From contig BDSI01000208.1 in NCBI GenBank assembly GCA_003117195.1, forward strand, positions 1 through 64,000: a DNA stretch of 64,000 nucleotides, given 5' to 3'. Source of the DNA: Eudorina sp. 2006-703-Eu-15 (Eukaryota; Chlorophyta; Chlorophyceae; Chlamydomonadales; Volvocaceae). Numbering within the stretch: the stretch's first letter is position 1; every line of letters starts with the position of its first letter. A program made the position numbers and the translations under genes. Under the pieces are notes generated by a model. It ran no database searches, was not told the origin of the DNA, and saw only the letters and a list, made by a program, of their open reading frames with translations. This document shows, piece after piece, positions 32,645 through 44,826 of this stretch.

Positions 32645-35600
32645 ATGACCACTGCCCCACCCCTTCGCTATCTGCAGCTGGCGTTTGCAGTTCTTGTACT
32701 CACAGGTATATCAAGCATCTGGCATTAAAGACCGGTTTTCAAACGTTGCGGTTGGCACAGTCAGGCACAGTTGGTTGGGGGGCTGGACGGGCCAATTACG
32801 GTTCAAGGGAATTATGGGAATACAACAGAACAGGGCCGCAGTCCAACACATTGCTTGCGAGGCAGACAGTCATGTGGGGGCCGCTTGGCATGGTTCGACA
32901 GATTTACGTTCTGTTCGCTGCCCATTCGGTCGACTGCAGGTGCGGCTGTGAGCGCAATCACGCCCAAGTTCCCGCCGCCATCGAAACGCCCGCCGCCATC
33001 GAAACGCCCGCCGCCGTTGAAGCGCCCGCCGCCGTTGAAGCGCCCGCCGTCGCTGCAGCGCCCGCCGCCTTTGACGCGCCCGCCACCGCTGAAGCGGCCA
33101 CCGCCGCTGAAGCGCCCGCCGACGTTGCGCAAGCCGCCGAGCCGTAAGCGTTTCAGTCCATGCTTTTTGTCAGGGAATCAATCAGCGCCTCCTCCCAGCT
33201 GCACTTCACCGCACCCAGCTTGGCGCTGGGTGCTCTGGCTTGGGTTCCCCTGTTGGGGTGTCAGACAGGGTCTTACACACAACCGGTGATACCCTCATGC
33301 ATGGGGTCCGCTGTAACGTTGACTTCTCTAGCGATGACGTAGGAATAGCAGGAACGGGGTGGTTCCCTGGTAGTGTGGGCCCGGGGCCTGGGGCGTGTTT
33401 CGGTGCACTTGTGGAGCCTGTCCGGAGCGCCCTGGTGGCGCAAGTTCGTTTAGGCAGTGTATCGTGAGGAAGCCTCGGCTGTCGCCGTTGGCTGTCACCG
33501 ATGACCCACGGGGTCCGCTGTAACATCCTTAATAATAATAGCAGAGAAGTCAGGTTCTAGCGACGAGAGATGGTGTGTATTTGGTATTTGGTTGGTTCAA
33601 GACTGCGTAGGTACGGCACGGTACGGCGTTAGAGCGCCATCGCAGCTTGTCAGCCGCGTCCTGCTTCGAGCTTGGTATCTGCCGTTGTTGCTAATACTTA
33701 TTATTGCTGATGCCCTTCTGCCAGGGCATATCATGCACGGGGTCCGCTGTAGCACTTCCTCATCCATTAAGTCATCCTCATGGTTCGGTGTCGCCTACAC
33801 GCAAGTGCTGTCCAGAAACGCCCGCTGCATCCATCCATCCGTCCGCTGTGACACCCACTCCACCACCAGCACTGAAGCAACGCAAGCAACCCGTCACGCA
33901 CTCGATAGAGCGCATCGGTCGCCGGTTTGCCACCCACCCTACGCCTGACCTTGTGAACTAATCCCCTTGAGGAATTTATTGCACTCGGCCATAAATCTGC
34001 TTCATTGATACAGGGTCCACACGCAACTACTATTATTAGGCCAATCAGGCGTTATCTCACCACGTGCATCACCCACACGTTAGTTTCTGGGTTCGTTTCT
34101 GGGTTTGGATTTTTTTCTGTGTATCTCACACACGTCTGGCATGAACGAGTTGCAGTGGAGGCCCCGGACCTCATCAGGCACACCTCCCTTAAACCACCCA
34201 GAATCGCCTCAATTCCGCAGCGCGGGTCTCCTCATCATCCATCCCGCACCTCGCCTGGCTGGTGCCCCGCCCGGCGCGCCCTCACTACTCCCCGCAGCGC
34301 GGCCGCTGCGCCCGCCGCCCAACATGTCCAAGGCCATAAAGTTGATCTCCCTGGAGCGCAACCTGGCATTCCCGAGTGACACGACGCCGGCCCGTGTCGA
34401 GCTGCTGGTGAACTCCTCCGCCGACGGCCACACCGGCGCCCCCGTGTGGGCGCCGCTGTGCGCCACCGCCGCGCAGGTGGCGAAGTACAACGACACCGCG
34501 TCGCAGATCCTCGCGGACGCTGCCTGCAACCAGGTGAGGGGCGGGTCGTCTATGGGGCGAAGGGAATAAGGGACTGAGGGATGCCGGTGCCTTCTGTGCA
34601 TGTGGTACTACTGTACAATCGTACAGACACCCACGCACATGACGTGCCGGGCTGGGCATGTTCGGGTGACATAGTTTGTCGCCGGGCTGGTCGCTCGTTT
34701 TCGGGGCTTGTAAGTTGTCTCAGTCCAATCCGACGTGTACGATGGGACGCACGGATCGCGAGTTCACTGTTAACTAGTATGTACGTGAGGTACGGCATTG
34801 CCACGTACACCAGGGCTCGTACCACTACAAGGAGTCCAAATGGGATCCCAACAATCCCGGGTCCACCTTGCCTATAAAGGTTACATAATCTGGTAAGCCT
34901 TTGCATCGTACGCTTCGGCCGGCAGCGGCCTCGCTTGATGGCCGGCCGCTGATGAGGGCTCCGTCCAGTTACCCCCGCTGTGTCTCACACGGCGTGTGCT
35001 TGAACCTCGGCGCCCGGTCCGCAGTTTTACCACCCAGTGCCGCCCTTCCATGGCGGAGGATATCCCCAGCGCCCCGCCCCCATCCCCCCAGGTACGATGC
35101 GTGCTGCACTACTCCCGTGTGCCCTCGCGCGCCCCCTCGACGACGACGTGTGCCACAGTCCGCACTCCTCGGCATTATTCCACTGCGCTCACTCCTCGGC
35201 ACGCCTCGGCACTGCATGCATGGCTGCGATGCGTGGCTCCCGGAGCCCGCAGTGCGTAGCACCCGGCGGGTTCCTGTCTTCCTGATGGGTGGGTGCAACC
35301 ATGGCTCCATGGGCGCTAAATCCTCACGTCATTTTTCACCGTCTCGGTGGCAACGGGCTCATTCCGTGCTTTTATTGCTGTGGATTAGTGCTGGGAAATG
35401 TTTTAGGACGCGTCAGTGCCGTATATGGGCATCCTGTGGGCGGACGCACAAGGCAACCGTTTTGGCCAGCGGCACCTGCCTGCGCGGCAATCTACCATAT
35501 CCCTTCCCTGTCTCCCGAGCTCACAAGCCAGCAGCCGGCCCCGAACTTCTGGCATGACTTCGTCACCACAGGGACGGTCACGGGCAGCGGCACGTTCAAC

Positions 35601-35990
35601 CCCGCCAAGTACACCCACTGGGTGACGCTGGTGGTGACAAACACCACCAAGCCGCCCTACGCATTGCAGGAGCTAGACATGCAGGTGCGGGCGCCACCGC
35701 TGGTGATGACTGCGAAAAAGGGAGAGACTGGTCGCAAATCGTGTGCGTGCCCCTATGGTCGCACGGTGTACTGCTGTATGTACGGCGCGTTACATCACGT
35801 TGCATTTGCTAAACATCTATGCTATTCTACCAGCGTGGGGTACGTCATCCCGCGCCGTGGGGGTGCGCCACTGTACCGCAAACTCATTCATGGATTCGTA
35901 CTTCCTTACGGCCGTGCCTCGCAGATCTCCTCCACGCCCTGTGCGCCCGGGCACTTGTTTACCGTAGCGTGCTGGTTGGTTGGCCGCTAG
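32645..35990 (+). CDS. Secreted SRCR-like protein with Lys/Arg-Pro-rich linker (paralogue 1)
   Basis: Six phase-consistent exons: 32645-32705, 32940-33143, 34298-34533, 35025-35091, 35572-35684 and 35925-35990 (248 residues). Exon 1 plus the first codons of exon 2 encode a signal peptide (LQLAFAVLVLTGAAVSA), so the product enters the secretory pathway. Exon 2 is a basic proline-rich linker of KRPPPLKRPPP repeats. Exons 3-6 encode one cysteine-bearing domain: ARVELLVNSSADGHTGAPVW, APLCATAAQVAKYNDTASQI, DAACNQFYHPVPPF, FNPAKYTHWVTLVV and STPCAPGHLFTVACW. The W-x-P-L-C ... C-N-Q ... C ... C pattern resembles algal scavenger receptor cysteine-rich (SRCR) domains, with a divergent second half. Extracellular matrix or cell-surface recognition is likely (inference). 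Exons 3-6 match exons 7-10 of the 39382 gene in order and phase, and exons 3 and 5 closely in sequence. Confidence 0.85.
33340..33545. repeat. Long copy of dispersed family B, about 200 bp
   Basis: Starts GGAACGGGGTGGTTCCCTGG, includes TTTCGGTGCAC and GTGGAGCCTGTCC, and ends with inverted family B sequence (GTCACCGATGACCCACGGGG, TCCGCTGTAACATCC). It lies in intron 33144-34297 of SRCR gene 1. The matching long copy is 41192-41395 in an intron of SRCR gene 2. Confidence 0.75.
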
Positions 35991-38900
35991 GCAGGTGACC
36001 AGCAGCAGCGGCGCCGCGACGGACGGACGGACGGACGGACGGAGCCCCCCTCGCCCGCGCTCTCAGCGTTCATTCCAGCTATCAGCTACATGGCAACATG
36101 GCCGCAAATCGCACGCTCCCATTTCAACAGTGCGTGTGCCTTGATGTGTTGATGCACTCGTGATCAGTGGAGATACAGGTGTCGGTTACGCACCTGCCTC
36201 ATCATGGTCCGGACAGCCTTCGTTCGTTAGCAGCGGCATGGATCCTATCGATTCTACATCCTACTCCGTATATGTGTATTTATTAAACGGTTGCTTTCGG
36301 AACGCAGCGCAGCCCCATCGCGCACACTTGGCCGTGCAGAGGAGTGTTCGCTCTGCTGCAGAGCGCAAGGGTGGTGCAAATGCGCGGTGTTGTGCGGACG
36401 CCTTGCTTGCCGCGTATTCAGCAAGTCTTCGGGCGGGTTTACGTCGCGGTGCGTTCGTTCGTTCCTTACCGCCTGCAGACTGTCTGGCACGAAAACTGTT
36501 TGTACCTTCACATCTCGCATGCACGGGTTTGATTGGTGAACTGAGACCGTCTTGAATGTGCTGCGTGCGCTGCGCCGCCGGATGCCCGAGGGCATACATA
36601 CGCAGCGCGCCCCACCTGCACGCGGCGGCCAGCAGCCGCCCTGCGGAGGCGGCGATGTCTCCACGAGAAAGGAGACAGGATAGCTGCCCGCGCCCCCCAT
36701 GTATGTCATGTACGAGTTTCTAGCATGGGGATCGCCCGGTCGGGACTCAGGGTCCAGCTGTCACAGGCGGTTCGTGACAGTTATGGACATCCCAGCAACT
36801 AACAACGGTCAACCGCCAGTCCGCATCGATGCGGCTACCGAACAGAATCCACCAATGCTGTTACCTTGCTTGTCACTACTTGATGCGACTAGCTACCGAC
36901 GACATGCGCGCAGCCTTTGCAAGTTGAGCTCAACACATACAAGATGCGGAACCCCGGACGCACTTGCACGGCCACGAGGCCAGCAAGCAGCAGCCCTCTC
37001 GCTTCCTTCCTCGCGCGGCGGTTCGACATTGTGCCAAGCCCGCCGCACGCCTGGATGTTAGGTCCGTCATCAGAGCGGCGGGGCCATCGCGGGGTTGTTA
37101 GCGGCTTACTTGGTGTAGCTTTTCGACTTGAGTGGCGTGCTGTATCATAATACACGACTTTAAATCCAAGGCGCAGCAGCTGGCTGTCCTAACCGGCAAC
37201 GTCAGGCCTGACCGGCCGGTATGGGTGCTGCTGAGCAGAAATTCGTACAAGGCGACGGTCGGTCCCACGGATCACGCGGACCAACTGGCTGGATCAGGCC
37301 GCTCAACTACCTACCAGCACCAAACCAGCAGGGTAGCGTATGCTGGTATACGTATATGTACTGTAACCCGCCGTTACATACGTATATGCTCTACGTGAGT
37401 CGCCGGCACAGTGCTTCTGGGCGCGCGAGCGTGCTGTGGTGGTGAGTGTGGTGGTGCTGTGGTCCTCTGTGGTGGTGCTCCGTTGCGTCATAGTGGCTTC
37501 AGCGGTTTACGTACGTTCGTTTGCGGGATCGATGTTTGCCGAGAAACCCGCCCCGTGGAGTGCGTGTGTGTGTCTGTGTGAGTGAGTGTGTGTATAACTG
37601 TATACATGTGTGCAGTGGCATGGCATCGACTGTAAATGACGGCCCGCGCAGGGTGCACTGTAACGTGAGAAACCATGAACGCCCATAATAATCGCCACTG
37701 CTGAGCTTCGGTGACAACTCCTATTCGACGACCTATTCAATGCACGCACGCGTAGATGTAACGTAACCGTTACAAGGTGGACCCGTATCCCGACGGGGTG
37801 TTCCAACGGGCCCAGATAGCTCGTAGGCGTAGATGTACTCGCACGCGGGGTGGTTCGCGTTGTCAGCTTGTCCAGCTCGACCACTGCGGAGGTTGCCGGT
37901 CAGCAGAGAGCTCGGTCTGTCAGGCACAAACCCGCTACAGGAGGATGGGTGCGCAGTCCTTGGTAGGCGTTGATGAGAAGAGGCGCCGACGAGCTATCTG
38001 GGCCCGTTGGAACGCCCGGTCGGGGTACGGATCCACATGGTAACGGTTACATTACCTACATTACATCATTAGCTCCCTCGGGTGTATGTATGCGTATCCT
38101 GGTCCTGTGGAGCAGTTTTAATTTTCTTATGGAGCAGTTTTTCGATGCGGCATCGGTGTATGGTGCGGGGTGGTGGCATGGTGGTGCCCTACCGAGTTCG
38201 ATTGAATGATAACCAACTAATGGCGCGGGAGTACCAGGGCGGGAACGTCTACCAGCAGAGCACGCAGGAAGTAGTGCGGGCACTAGATTGACTCAACTGA
38301 CAGGCGGTCATCTTGATATTAGGCGTGATAGCAGGGGAGCCGCTATGTGCAATTTAAGGAACGATCTGCGCAGCGATTTGGTTGTGTTACATGTCAGGTG
38401 ATACGTACAAGCAGGTACAAGGAGCAATATCCTACATGGTGCGTATGCGTTGATCGTGCGCTCTCCCTTGACATGGCTGACACCGCTACCAGAAGCTTCA
38501 GAAATGTTCGGCAGTTGGGGTAGAGTGTGACGTACGGGCACCTGAGAGCCCGCCAAAGCCCGCCATGTCGCAATCGACACAGTCAACCGTTTTCCATCAA
38601 AATGCCGTCTGCATAAAATTATACGCACTGGTCACATTAATTGCCAGTTATGATTTTTGTATTGTTGTACTGAATAAGCATCAGCAAGAAACCTTGCGCG
38701 ACAACAGCAGCCACGGCAGCAGCGTGCGAGGATACGCACGACATTAAATCTCAACAGATTTATTACGCTTTCATCACTTCAAAAATAAATCTGTATTGAA
38801 ATTGACTGTGGGCGTTCGAATTGCACGAGCAGCAGTCATGCACGGGTCGTCACGGGCCTTGTCTGCCACGTAACTGCTTGACCAACATCACGACTTCTGA

Positions 38901-39381
38901 TTAATTCATGTTCGGTGCTCGAAGCACATCGTCACTCCTCACGGTTTCAAGGTTCCGGAATCCTCATGAAACTTTGAGCTTCGTCACGCAGGTAACTCTG
39001 TTAAGCATGGTGCGATATGATAATGACAAATTCCTACATGGCCATCAACTCACTTTGAATCGATGCGAACCTGTTGGGCATGGACCGAACGTGGCGCGAA
39101 CGTGGAAAAACAGAAGGCCCGGGCATCAACCAGTACATCATTTATTTATTCCAAATACCATGTCCTCGGTTTCATGTCTACCTAGTTCCAATCGACATGC
39201 TGCTGCTGGACAGACGCGCGCACCCAAAAAAATACATTTAACCAACTGTCCGCTCGAATACCTTCCTGTTTTGCACGTATCTTTTTGCTTTTTGTAGGTA
39301 CGCACACTGCACACCTGCTGCTCAACGTGAAGCTATTGTCACGTCCTGCCCGGTGGGCAGCGGAAGTGTGCACCGGCACGA
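35991..39381. other. Intergenic region between the two SRCR genes
   Basis: No supported gene. It contains (GACG)n at about 36018-36043, short GTGTGT and GTGGTGGTG runs (37436-37600), the family A inverted pair at 37763-38050, and more AT-rich sequence at 38560-39000. Several 60-120 codon frames exist but none has splice, composition or family support. The right end should carry the SRCR gene 2 promoter. Confidence 0.5.
37763..38050. mobile_element. Family A inverted pair, MITE-like
   Basis: Two arms of about 67 bp face each other: 37763-37829 (starting GTAACCGTTACAAGGTGGAC) and 37984-38050 (ending GGATCCACATGGTAACGGTT AC). Pairing is high but imperfect. The interior holds unrelated sequence plus a copy of GGATGGGTGCGCAGTCCTTG. 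The outer ends are themselves the palindrome GTAACNGTTAC. This is either a MITE with terminal inverted repeats or two single copies inserted head to head. Confidence 0.7.
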
Positions 39382-42300
39382 ATGTCTGGCGCGACTTCAA
39401 TTATTGTGAAGCTATTTTTCACGGTTCTAGCCTTTACTGGTAAGTCTTTTGCTAAACGACTGGATCAAGGTTGCGTTGACCTCCCCTCGCTTGACCCGTG
39501 TCCACATACACGGAATATCGATCGTCACGATCGCGGTGAGGAATCCCTACCGCTGTCTGTAAGATGGCTCGCAAGCAAGGTAGCCAGGGATAGGCCAGTG
39601 CGTGCGTGACGTGCAGACAACATGCGCGCGTCATATAATCCATAGCTGTGGTGTGTACGATCCTGTACGATGCACGGTACACACGTGCGCGCGTGCGACT
39701 GCTGCGTGCTTATGTCAGATTTGTCACGATAGCTAGCAGGAGGAATGCCGTACACGCCGCAGGCTCTCGCTCGTCCCCTCTTCGTATCTAGCGCCATTTT
39801 GTGGCAGCAGGCGGCGGGCGGCGTCGACTGCTGCCACCCCTGGATTGTTATTAAGGATGATACAGCGGATCCCACGGGTCATCGGTGCCAGCCCTGGATG
39901 CGACTCGTTCTGGAGCCGCGCACGCAACTAGTCACAACGAACGAGCGAGTTAGCAGCAGTCCTTTAAGCGCCAGCAAGCAAATGGTCATCATGCGCGTCC
40001 GACGTTGCAATCTACTTATGGATGGGCCATCTAGCGGTTGACACACGCACGCACGCGCGTATGTATGTCGTACTGATCTGGTGTATTATCATCACTGTGA
40101 TAATGATGTTACTGTGCACCCCGCGGGGCATCGGTGACAGCCGCAGCCTCCTCGTTAACCACACACTGTTTTATGTTTTCTGGTGGTGACGCCGCTCATC
40201 ACGCGCAGGCGCTGCCGAGTGCGCGATTGCAAGCAAGCCGCCGCCGTCACCGCGCGCCGTCATCAAGCGGCCGCCGTCACCTCTCAAGCGGCCGCCGCCA
40301 CCCGTGAAGCGGCCCCCTCCGCGCTTACCCCCGTTGCTGCCACCGCCCATCTGTGAGTATATCTGTGGGTGGCACCGCCGCCAGGAGCCATGAGCCACGA
40401 CCAATCACCTACGTAGTAGTGCATGCGTGGGTGCGCGGTATGCCGCGTTGTTGATTGTGTTATTATGTGATTGTACGTCCAGGGTTTGTAAGCAGTCGCC
40501 TGCGGCCGCCTGCAGCAAGCCCTGCCCTGCCTGCTGCGTCGCCATCTAACGTCGTTGTTGGGCACCCTGGGCAATACTTAGCTAACTGCGTTGCCTCTAA
40601 GCGGCACAGTGAACAACACCTACCGCCTGACTCCTGAGTATCATTCCGACCCTATCTCTTCCCCCGACGGACTCTATCTGCGGCACGCACACTACTCGCA
40701 CGCACGCGACCGACGACTTCATCTGCATCATGCATCACGCAGTCGCCAAGGACGGGCTGCGGCTGATCAAGAACTACATGCTACCGGACGGGAGCAGCCT
40801 CGTGGGCCGCTTGGAGGTCCTCCTCACCTCAGAGAACACGTTCATGCAGGGCTACCCCAACAACGGCGGCTGGGCGCCCCTCTGCAACGACGGCAGCTTC
40901 GATGACGCGCGCGCACAGGTGTGGTAACGGACTACGAAACGAAGGCTGACTGAAATGAAGCACCCGCCCGGACTACTGCTGCGTGTCAATGTTGCTTGCA
41001 CGGTTCTTTGTTATAATGATGAGCTCCTGATGGTGGCTCGCGAGCCCCCGTCACCTTCCAAGGCTAGGGGCCACTGCCGGAGACGGGGCCGGGTCTTGGC
41101 CGTAGCGTGGTGGTGGTTCGTAAGTAGGGCCGCCCCGGTGGCTAACTCCCCCTGAGCGGGCTTCATCCTTGGCTTTGGCTGGTCCTCATCAGGAACGGGG
41201 TGGTTCCCTGGTAGAGTGGGTGCGGGGCGGGTGTGCTTCGGTGCACATGTGGAGCCTGTCCTCCGGTGCTCCATGCATGGTGGCGCGGTTTCGTTTTTGC
41301 AGTGTGTGGCTGCGTGGTGAGGAGGCTGAGCTTGTCACCCATGACCCGCGGGGTCCAACGCAACATCGTGTATTCATGATAATAGCTCTAGTTGATCCAC
41401 CACGCATCGAGACGGCTCGCCTTGTTTTGTTCGTCCGTTCACGGTTTATGATGGGCTACACACGCACGCAGCTTGCCGTACGCAGCGACATGCATTTCAC
41501 ACGCCGCTGCACTTGCTGACTGCTGGCTTGCCTCGCCTGCTGCTGCTTGCTTGCACTGGTCGTGTGCATATGTCCATCCGTGTCATCCATCGAAGGAGTT
41601 TTGCGGTGTGCTGGGCTTCAAGTACGGTCGCAAGTACTACCGCGCAGGCGTCAGCACCATCACCAGGGGAGACGCCTACCGGTACGTACGTACGTACGTA
41701 CGTACGACACGCGTGCGTGCGTGCAACCGCTTGTAGTAATTCCATGCAAAAGGAGGAAAGGTCCCATCCACTTGCTTATTGCCGGAGCTGTGCGCGTATG
41801 TGCCTCTCCAAGAGGTGGATGATAGGTAGCCATGCATCTACGTTGATTCTCAGCACTCATCAGACTACATCCGTCAGCAGCCTGCATGTGCGCGCGCACA
41901 TCCATGCAAGTACCTAAGACATGGAAAACTGGATTCTGCGGGTGACGGAGTACGTTGTCCCGCCCGCCGTGCCTCTATCTCGGTCGGTCGTGCACAACAC
42001 GCAGGCCGCCGCCCGTCGGACAGCTCAGCTGCCGGGGCGAGTCCTGGATCGACTGGCCCGTCGGGTACATCAAGTTCCCAGAGAGCCTGCACAAGTACTG
42101 CTTCGTCTACTCCGCCGCCTGCCCCCGGATGGAGTTGGTCGCGCTGCAGTGCTCAGGTGCTTGGATGGAACATTGGATGGATGGGCTAGGGTTTGGGACG
42201 AATTGGCTCGCTATGCTTTAAGGGCGGGGGCCGGTGTTTGCTTGGGGCCAAACACACAGGTAGATCGACAAAACACGCCTCGCACGCACGTCGGCGTGCG

Positions 42301-44826
42301 CGTGTCAACCCCGCCGGATGTGTGCACGATCATTCACGCGTCCAGTCACGCACTGCATACCTACCCGTTTGCCCAGCCATCGCGCTGCCCACGATCTTCG
42401 GCATTTACTTGCTGATGTTAGGCGAAGGTGACCGGGCTGGTAGCGCGCACCAGCTGCACTCCTGCTCAAACACGTACGGCACTTCCGTGCGTGGCACGTT
42501 CGGTGCCCATGTCGTCAGCCAGTTTCGCCGCAGCCTGATGCTGTCTCCTGAATCCGAATCCGTCTGTTGCGTGTCCAGTAGTGCTACTGCGGCCGCTGCT
42601 GCGTTGGTCATGTATGTCCTGGACTCGCTTCATTCCCTCCTGGCAGCAGCTCGCTGGTCGAACTAGTGCCGGTGCTGATATCAGACGCAGCGAGCAGCAG
42701 CTGCAGCACGACAGTACTGACGGTTCCGCGAAGCCCCTACATGGGAGACTGCTGGAAACATCTGGCGGAATAATGCACGGGTCTGAGAATGGCTGCGTGG
42801 ATGAATAATTCCGCATGTGGTACGTGCATGAACGTAACTAACGCGCGCGCCCCGCCGCCCGCCCGACGACTCAACCACCGCAGATTCACGCATGGAAACG
42901 AGCCCGCCGCCACCGCCAAGTCCTCCATGTAAGTGCCGTGCATAACCTGTTATGAATTGAAGAAGTGCACACCTGATGCATACCTAATGCATATCTGATG
43001 CATGGGTAGCCGCGACCGCGACACCTACGTGCACGGTGCGCAGAATTGTCTTGCTAGGTATAGTAGGTACCTAGATAGCTAGGGGAGTGAATCTGCTGTT
43101 TCCAGGGCATACATGATGAGATTGAGATTGATTATTGATCGATGTCCGGGTCGGCGGCCACATGAATGTATGCACGCAGTTCCGCCGCCGCCGCCGCCGC
43201 CGCCGCCTGACATGGCCAAGGCGATGAAGCTGATCTACCTGGAGTCCAACCTCGCCGCAACCGACGACCGCTACGACTACTCGACGCAGCGCCTCGAGCT
43301 GCTGGTGAACTCCTCCGCCGACGGCCACACCGGCGCCCCCGTGTGGGCGCCGCTGTGCGCCACCGCCACCGACGTACAGCTGTACGACACGTCCGCAGTT
43401 TCCAAGATGGTGGCCAACGTTACATGCAATCAGGTGGGCACCTTACTGATGTCGGTTTATTACTGTTTATATTATAAAGCGCCAGCCTGAAGGTGCTGGC
43501 TTGCTTGATTGCAGGTAGACACACACAGCGGTCCATATATCCATCCATGCGGCTGGTTCATTGTTTCTCTAAACACACAGCACGAATGCCTGTCGCCACT
43601 CATACGCGCCCGCGGGCGCGAGGGACGTACGTACGTACGCACGCACGCACGTACGTACGTACGTGCGTGCATTATTCGTATATTCGTTGGATCGGGTAAC
43701 GTATACACTACGTGCTCTGTCCCCCGATGGCAGCGGTGTACAGGCTGAGCGAGCTCCACGCACCGCCCCAGCCCCCTTCATGCGCATCTATCCACGCTAG
43801 CTAGGGTTTGCCCAGTAGTGTAGTGTTTTTGTCATTATTACCCCTCATGGATAATGAATGAATCGATGGTGCGAATGAAGGATGCTGTAGCTAGCAATAA
43901 CAAGAGGATATGCGCAAGGTTGCGCGCGCGCTGCCCAGCCATGCACCATGCATATGCATATGCAGGCGCGCTTGCGCGTCTACCTGTGAACGTACGTGCC
44001 GCCCGCGCGCATGCTGGACATCAGTTCCTTGCTTGTTTGGCCGTACGTCTACGCAGTACTACAAGCCCAGGCGCCCAGCCATAGCGATCGGCGATGCCCT
44101 GAAGCCTGTTCGCATTCCGACAGGTAGATACGACAGCTAGCTCACGTCAGCTCGGTGTATGTGTGTGCGGCCAGTAATAATAATACTCCATAAGTGATGC
44201 CATACACACATGTATCTCGTACGTGCGTCGATTCGACAGACTGTGCATGACTTATGACGGGGTGCCTACCTATCTAGCGCACCTTCCTGCTGCTGCATAT
44301 GTGTGTGTTAAGAAAAGGAACCCGACCGACCGAACCCATGTGTATGTGTGTATGTGTGTGTGCAGCGACTTCCTCGGGCAGCGGCGTGTTCAACCCCGCC
44401 AAGTACACCCACTGGGTGACGCTGGTGGTAACCAGCACCAGCAAGCCGCCCTACTCCTTGCATCAGCTGAAGATGAAGGTGCGGCTGCGGGATGGCACTC
44501 AACCGGGATAGATCGACCTATGTAGGCGCCTGATGTAGCATAGTACTACCAAGCACCACCACCCGCTTGCTTGCGATGCATGGATGCATGGTGCACATAC
44601 ATTCCCCGGTGCCGCACGAACACTATGCATCGAACGCACGCACGCACACACACATACACCGACTTTTGTTTGGTTGGAGTGCGTACATGTCGCACAACTC
44701 TATCTTTGATTGTCGTACACACTTATAGATATATTTATGTCCCATTATTATTGTCGCACGCAGGTCTCCACCAACCCGTGCGAGACCGGGTTCATGTTCA
44801 CCTTCCACTGTTTGCTGGCTGCTTAA
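39382..44826 (+). CDS. Secreted protein with an SRCR domain and a second SRCR-like domain (paralogue 2)
   Basis: Ten phase-consistent exons: 39382-39439, 40209-40352, 40743-40918, 41599-41681, 42005-42156, 42884-42928, 43180-43433, 44057-44123, 44366-44478 and 44764-44826 (384 residues). A signal peptide (IIVKLFFTVLAFTGAAECA) spans exons 1-2. Exon 2 continues as a KRPPSPLKRPPPPVKRPPP linker. Exons 3-5 form a recognisable SRCR domain: GRLEVLLTSENTF, GGWAPLCNDGSFDDARAQ, FCGVLGFKYGRKYY, GQLSCRGESW and CPRMELVALQC. Exon 6 and the start of exon 7 supply a PPPPPSPP / PPPPPPPPP spacer typical of volvocine wall proteins. Exons 7-10 form the second domain, paralogous to SRCR gene 1 (TQRLELLVNSSADGHTGAPV; FNPAKYTHWVTLVV; NPCETGFMFTFHC). 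A probable extracellular matrix or surface protein. The exon 4 donor sits in a (GTAC)n run. Confidence 0.88.
39845..39890 (+). repeat. Dispersed family B copy in SRCR gene 2 intron 1
   Basis: ATTATTAAGGATGATACAGC then GGATCCCACGGGTCATCGGT. Another copy follows at 40108-40165 in the same intron (GCACCCCGCGGGGCATCGGT, GACAGCCGCAGCCTCCTC). Confidence 0.7.
41192..41395. repeat. Long copy of dispersed family B, about 200 bp
   Basis: Same order of blocks as 33340-33545: GGAACGGGGTGGTTCCCTGG, TTCGGTGCACATGTGGAGCC, then TGTCACCCATGACCCGCGGG. It lies in intron 40919-41598 of SRCR gene 2. Confidence 0.75.
41683..41706. repeat. (GTAC)n run at a splice donor
   Basis: The GTACGTACGTACGTACG tract begins at the exon 4 donor of SRCR gene 2, giving several overlapping GTACGT donors in a row. 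A second (GTAC)/(GCAC) run lies at 43625-43668 in another intron of the gene. Confidence 0.9.
44305..44338 (+). repeat. Intronic GTGTTAAGAAA/CCGACCGACC repeat copy
   Basis: GTGTGTTAAGAAAAGGAACC then CGACCGACCGAACCC lies about 30 bases upstream of the exon 9 acceptor of SRCR gene 2. It matches the inverted copy at 1295-1334 in the kinase gene. Confidence 0.65.
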
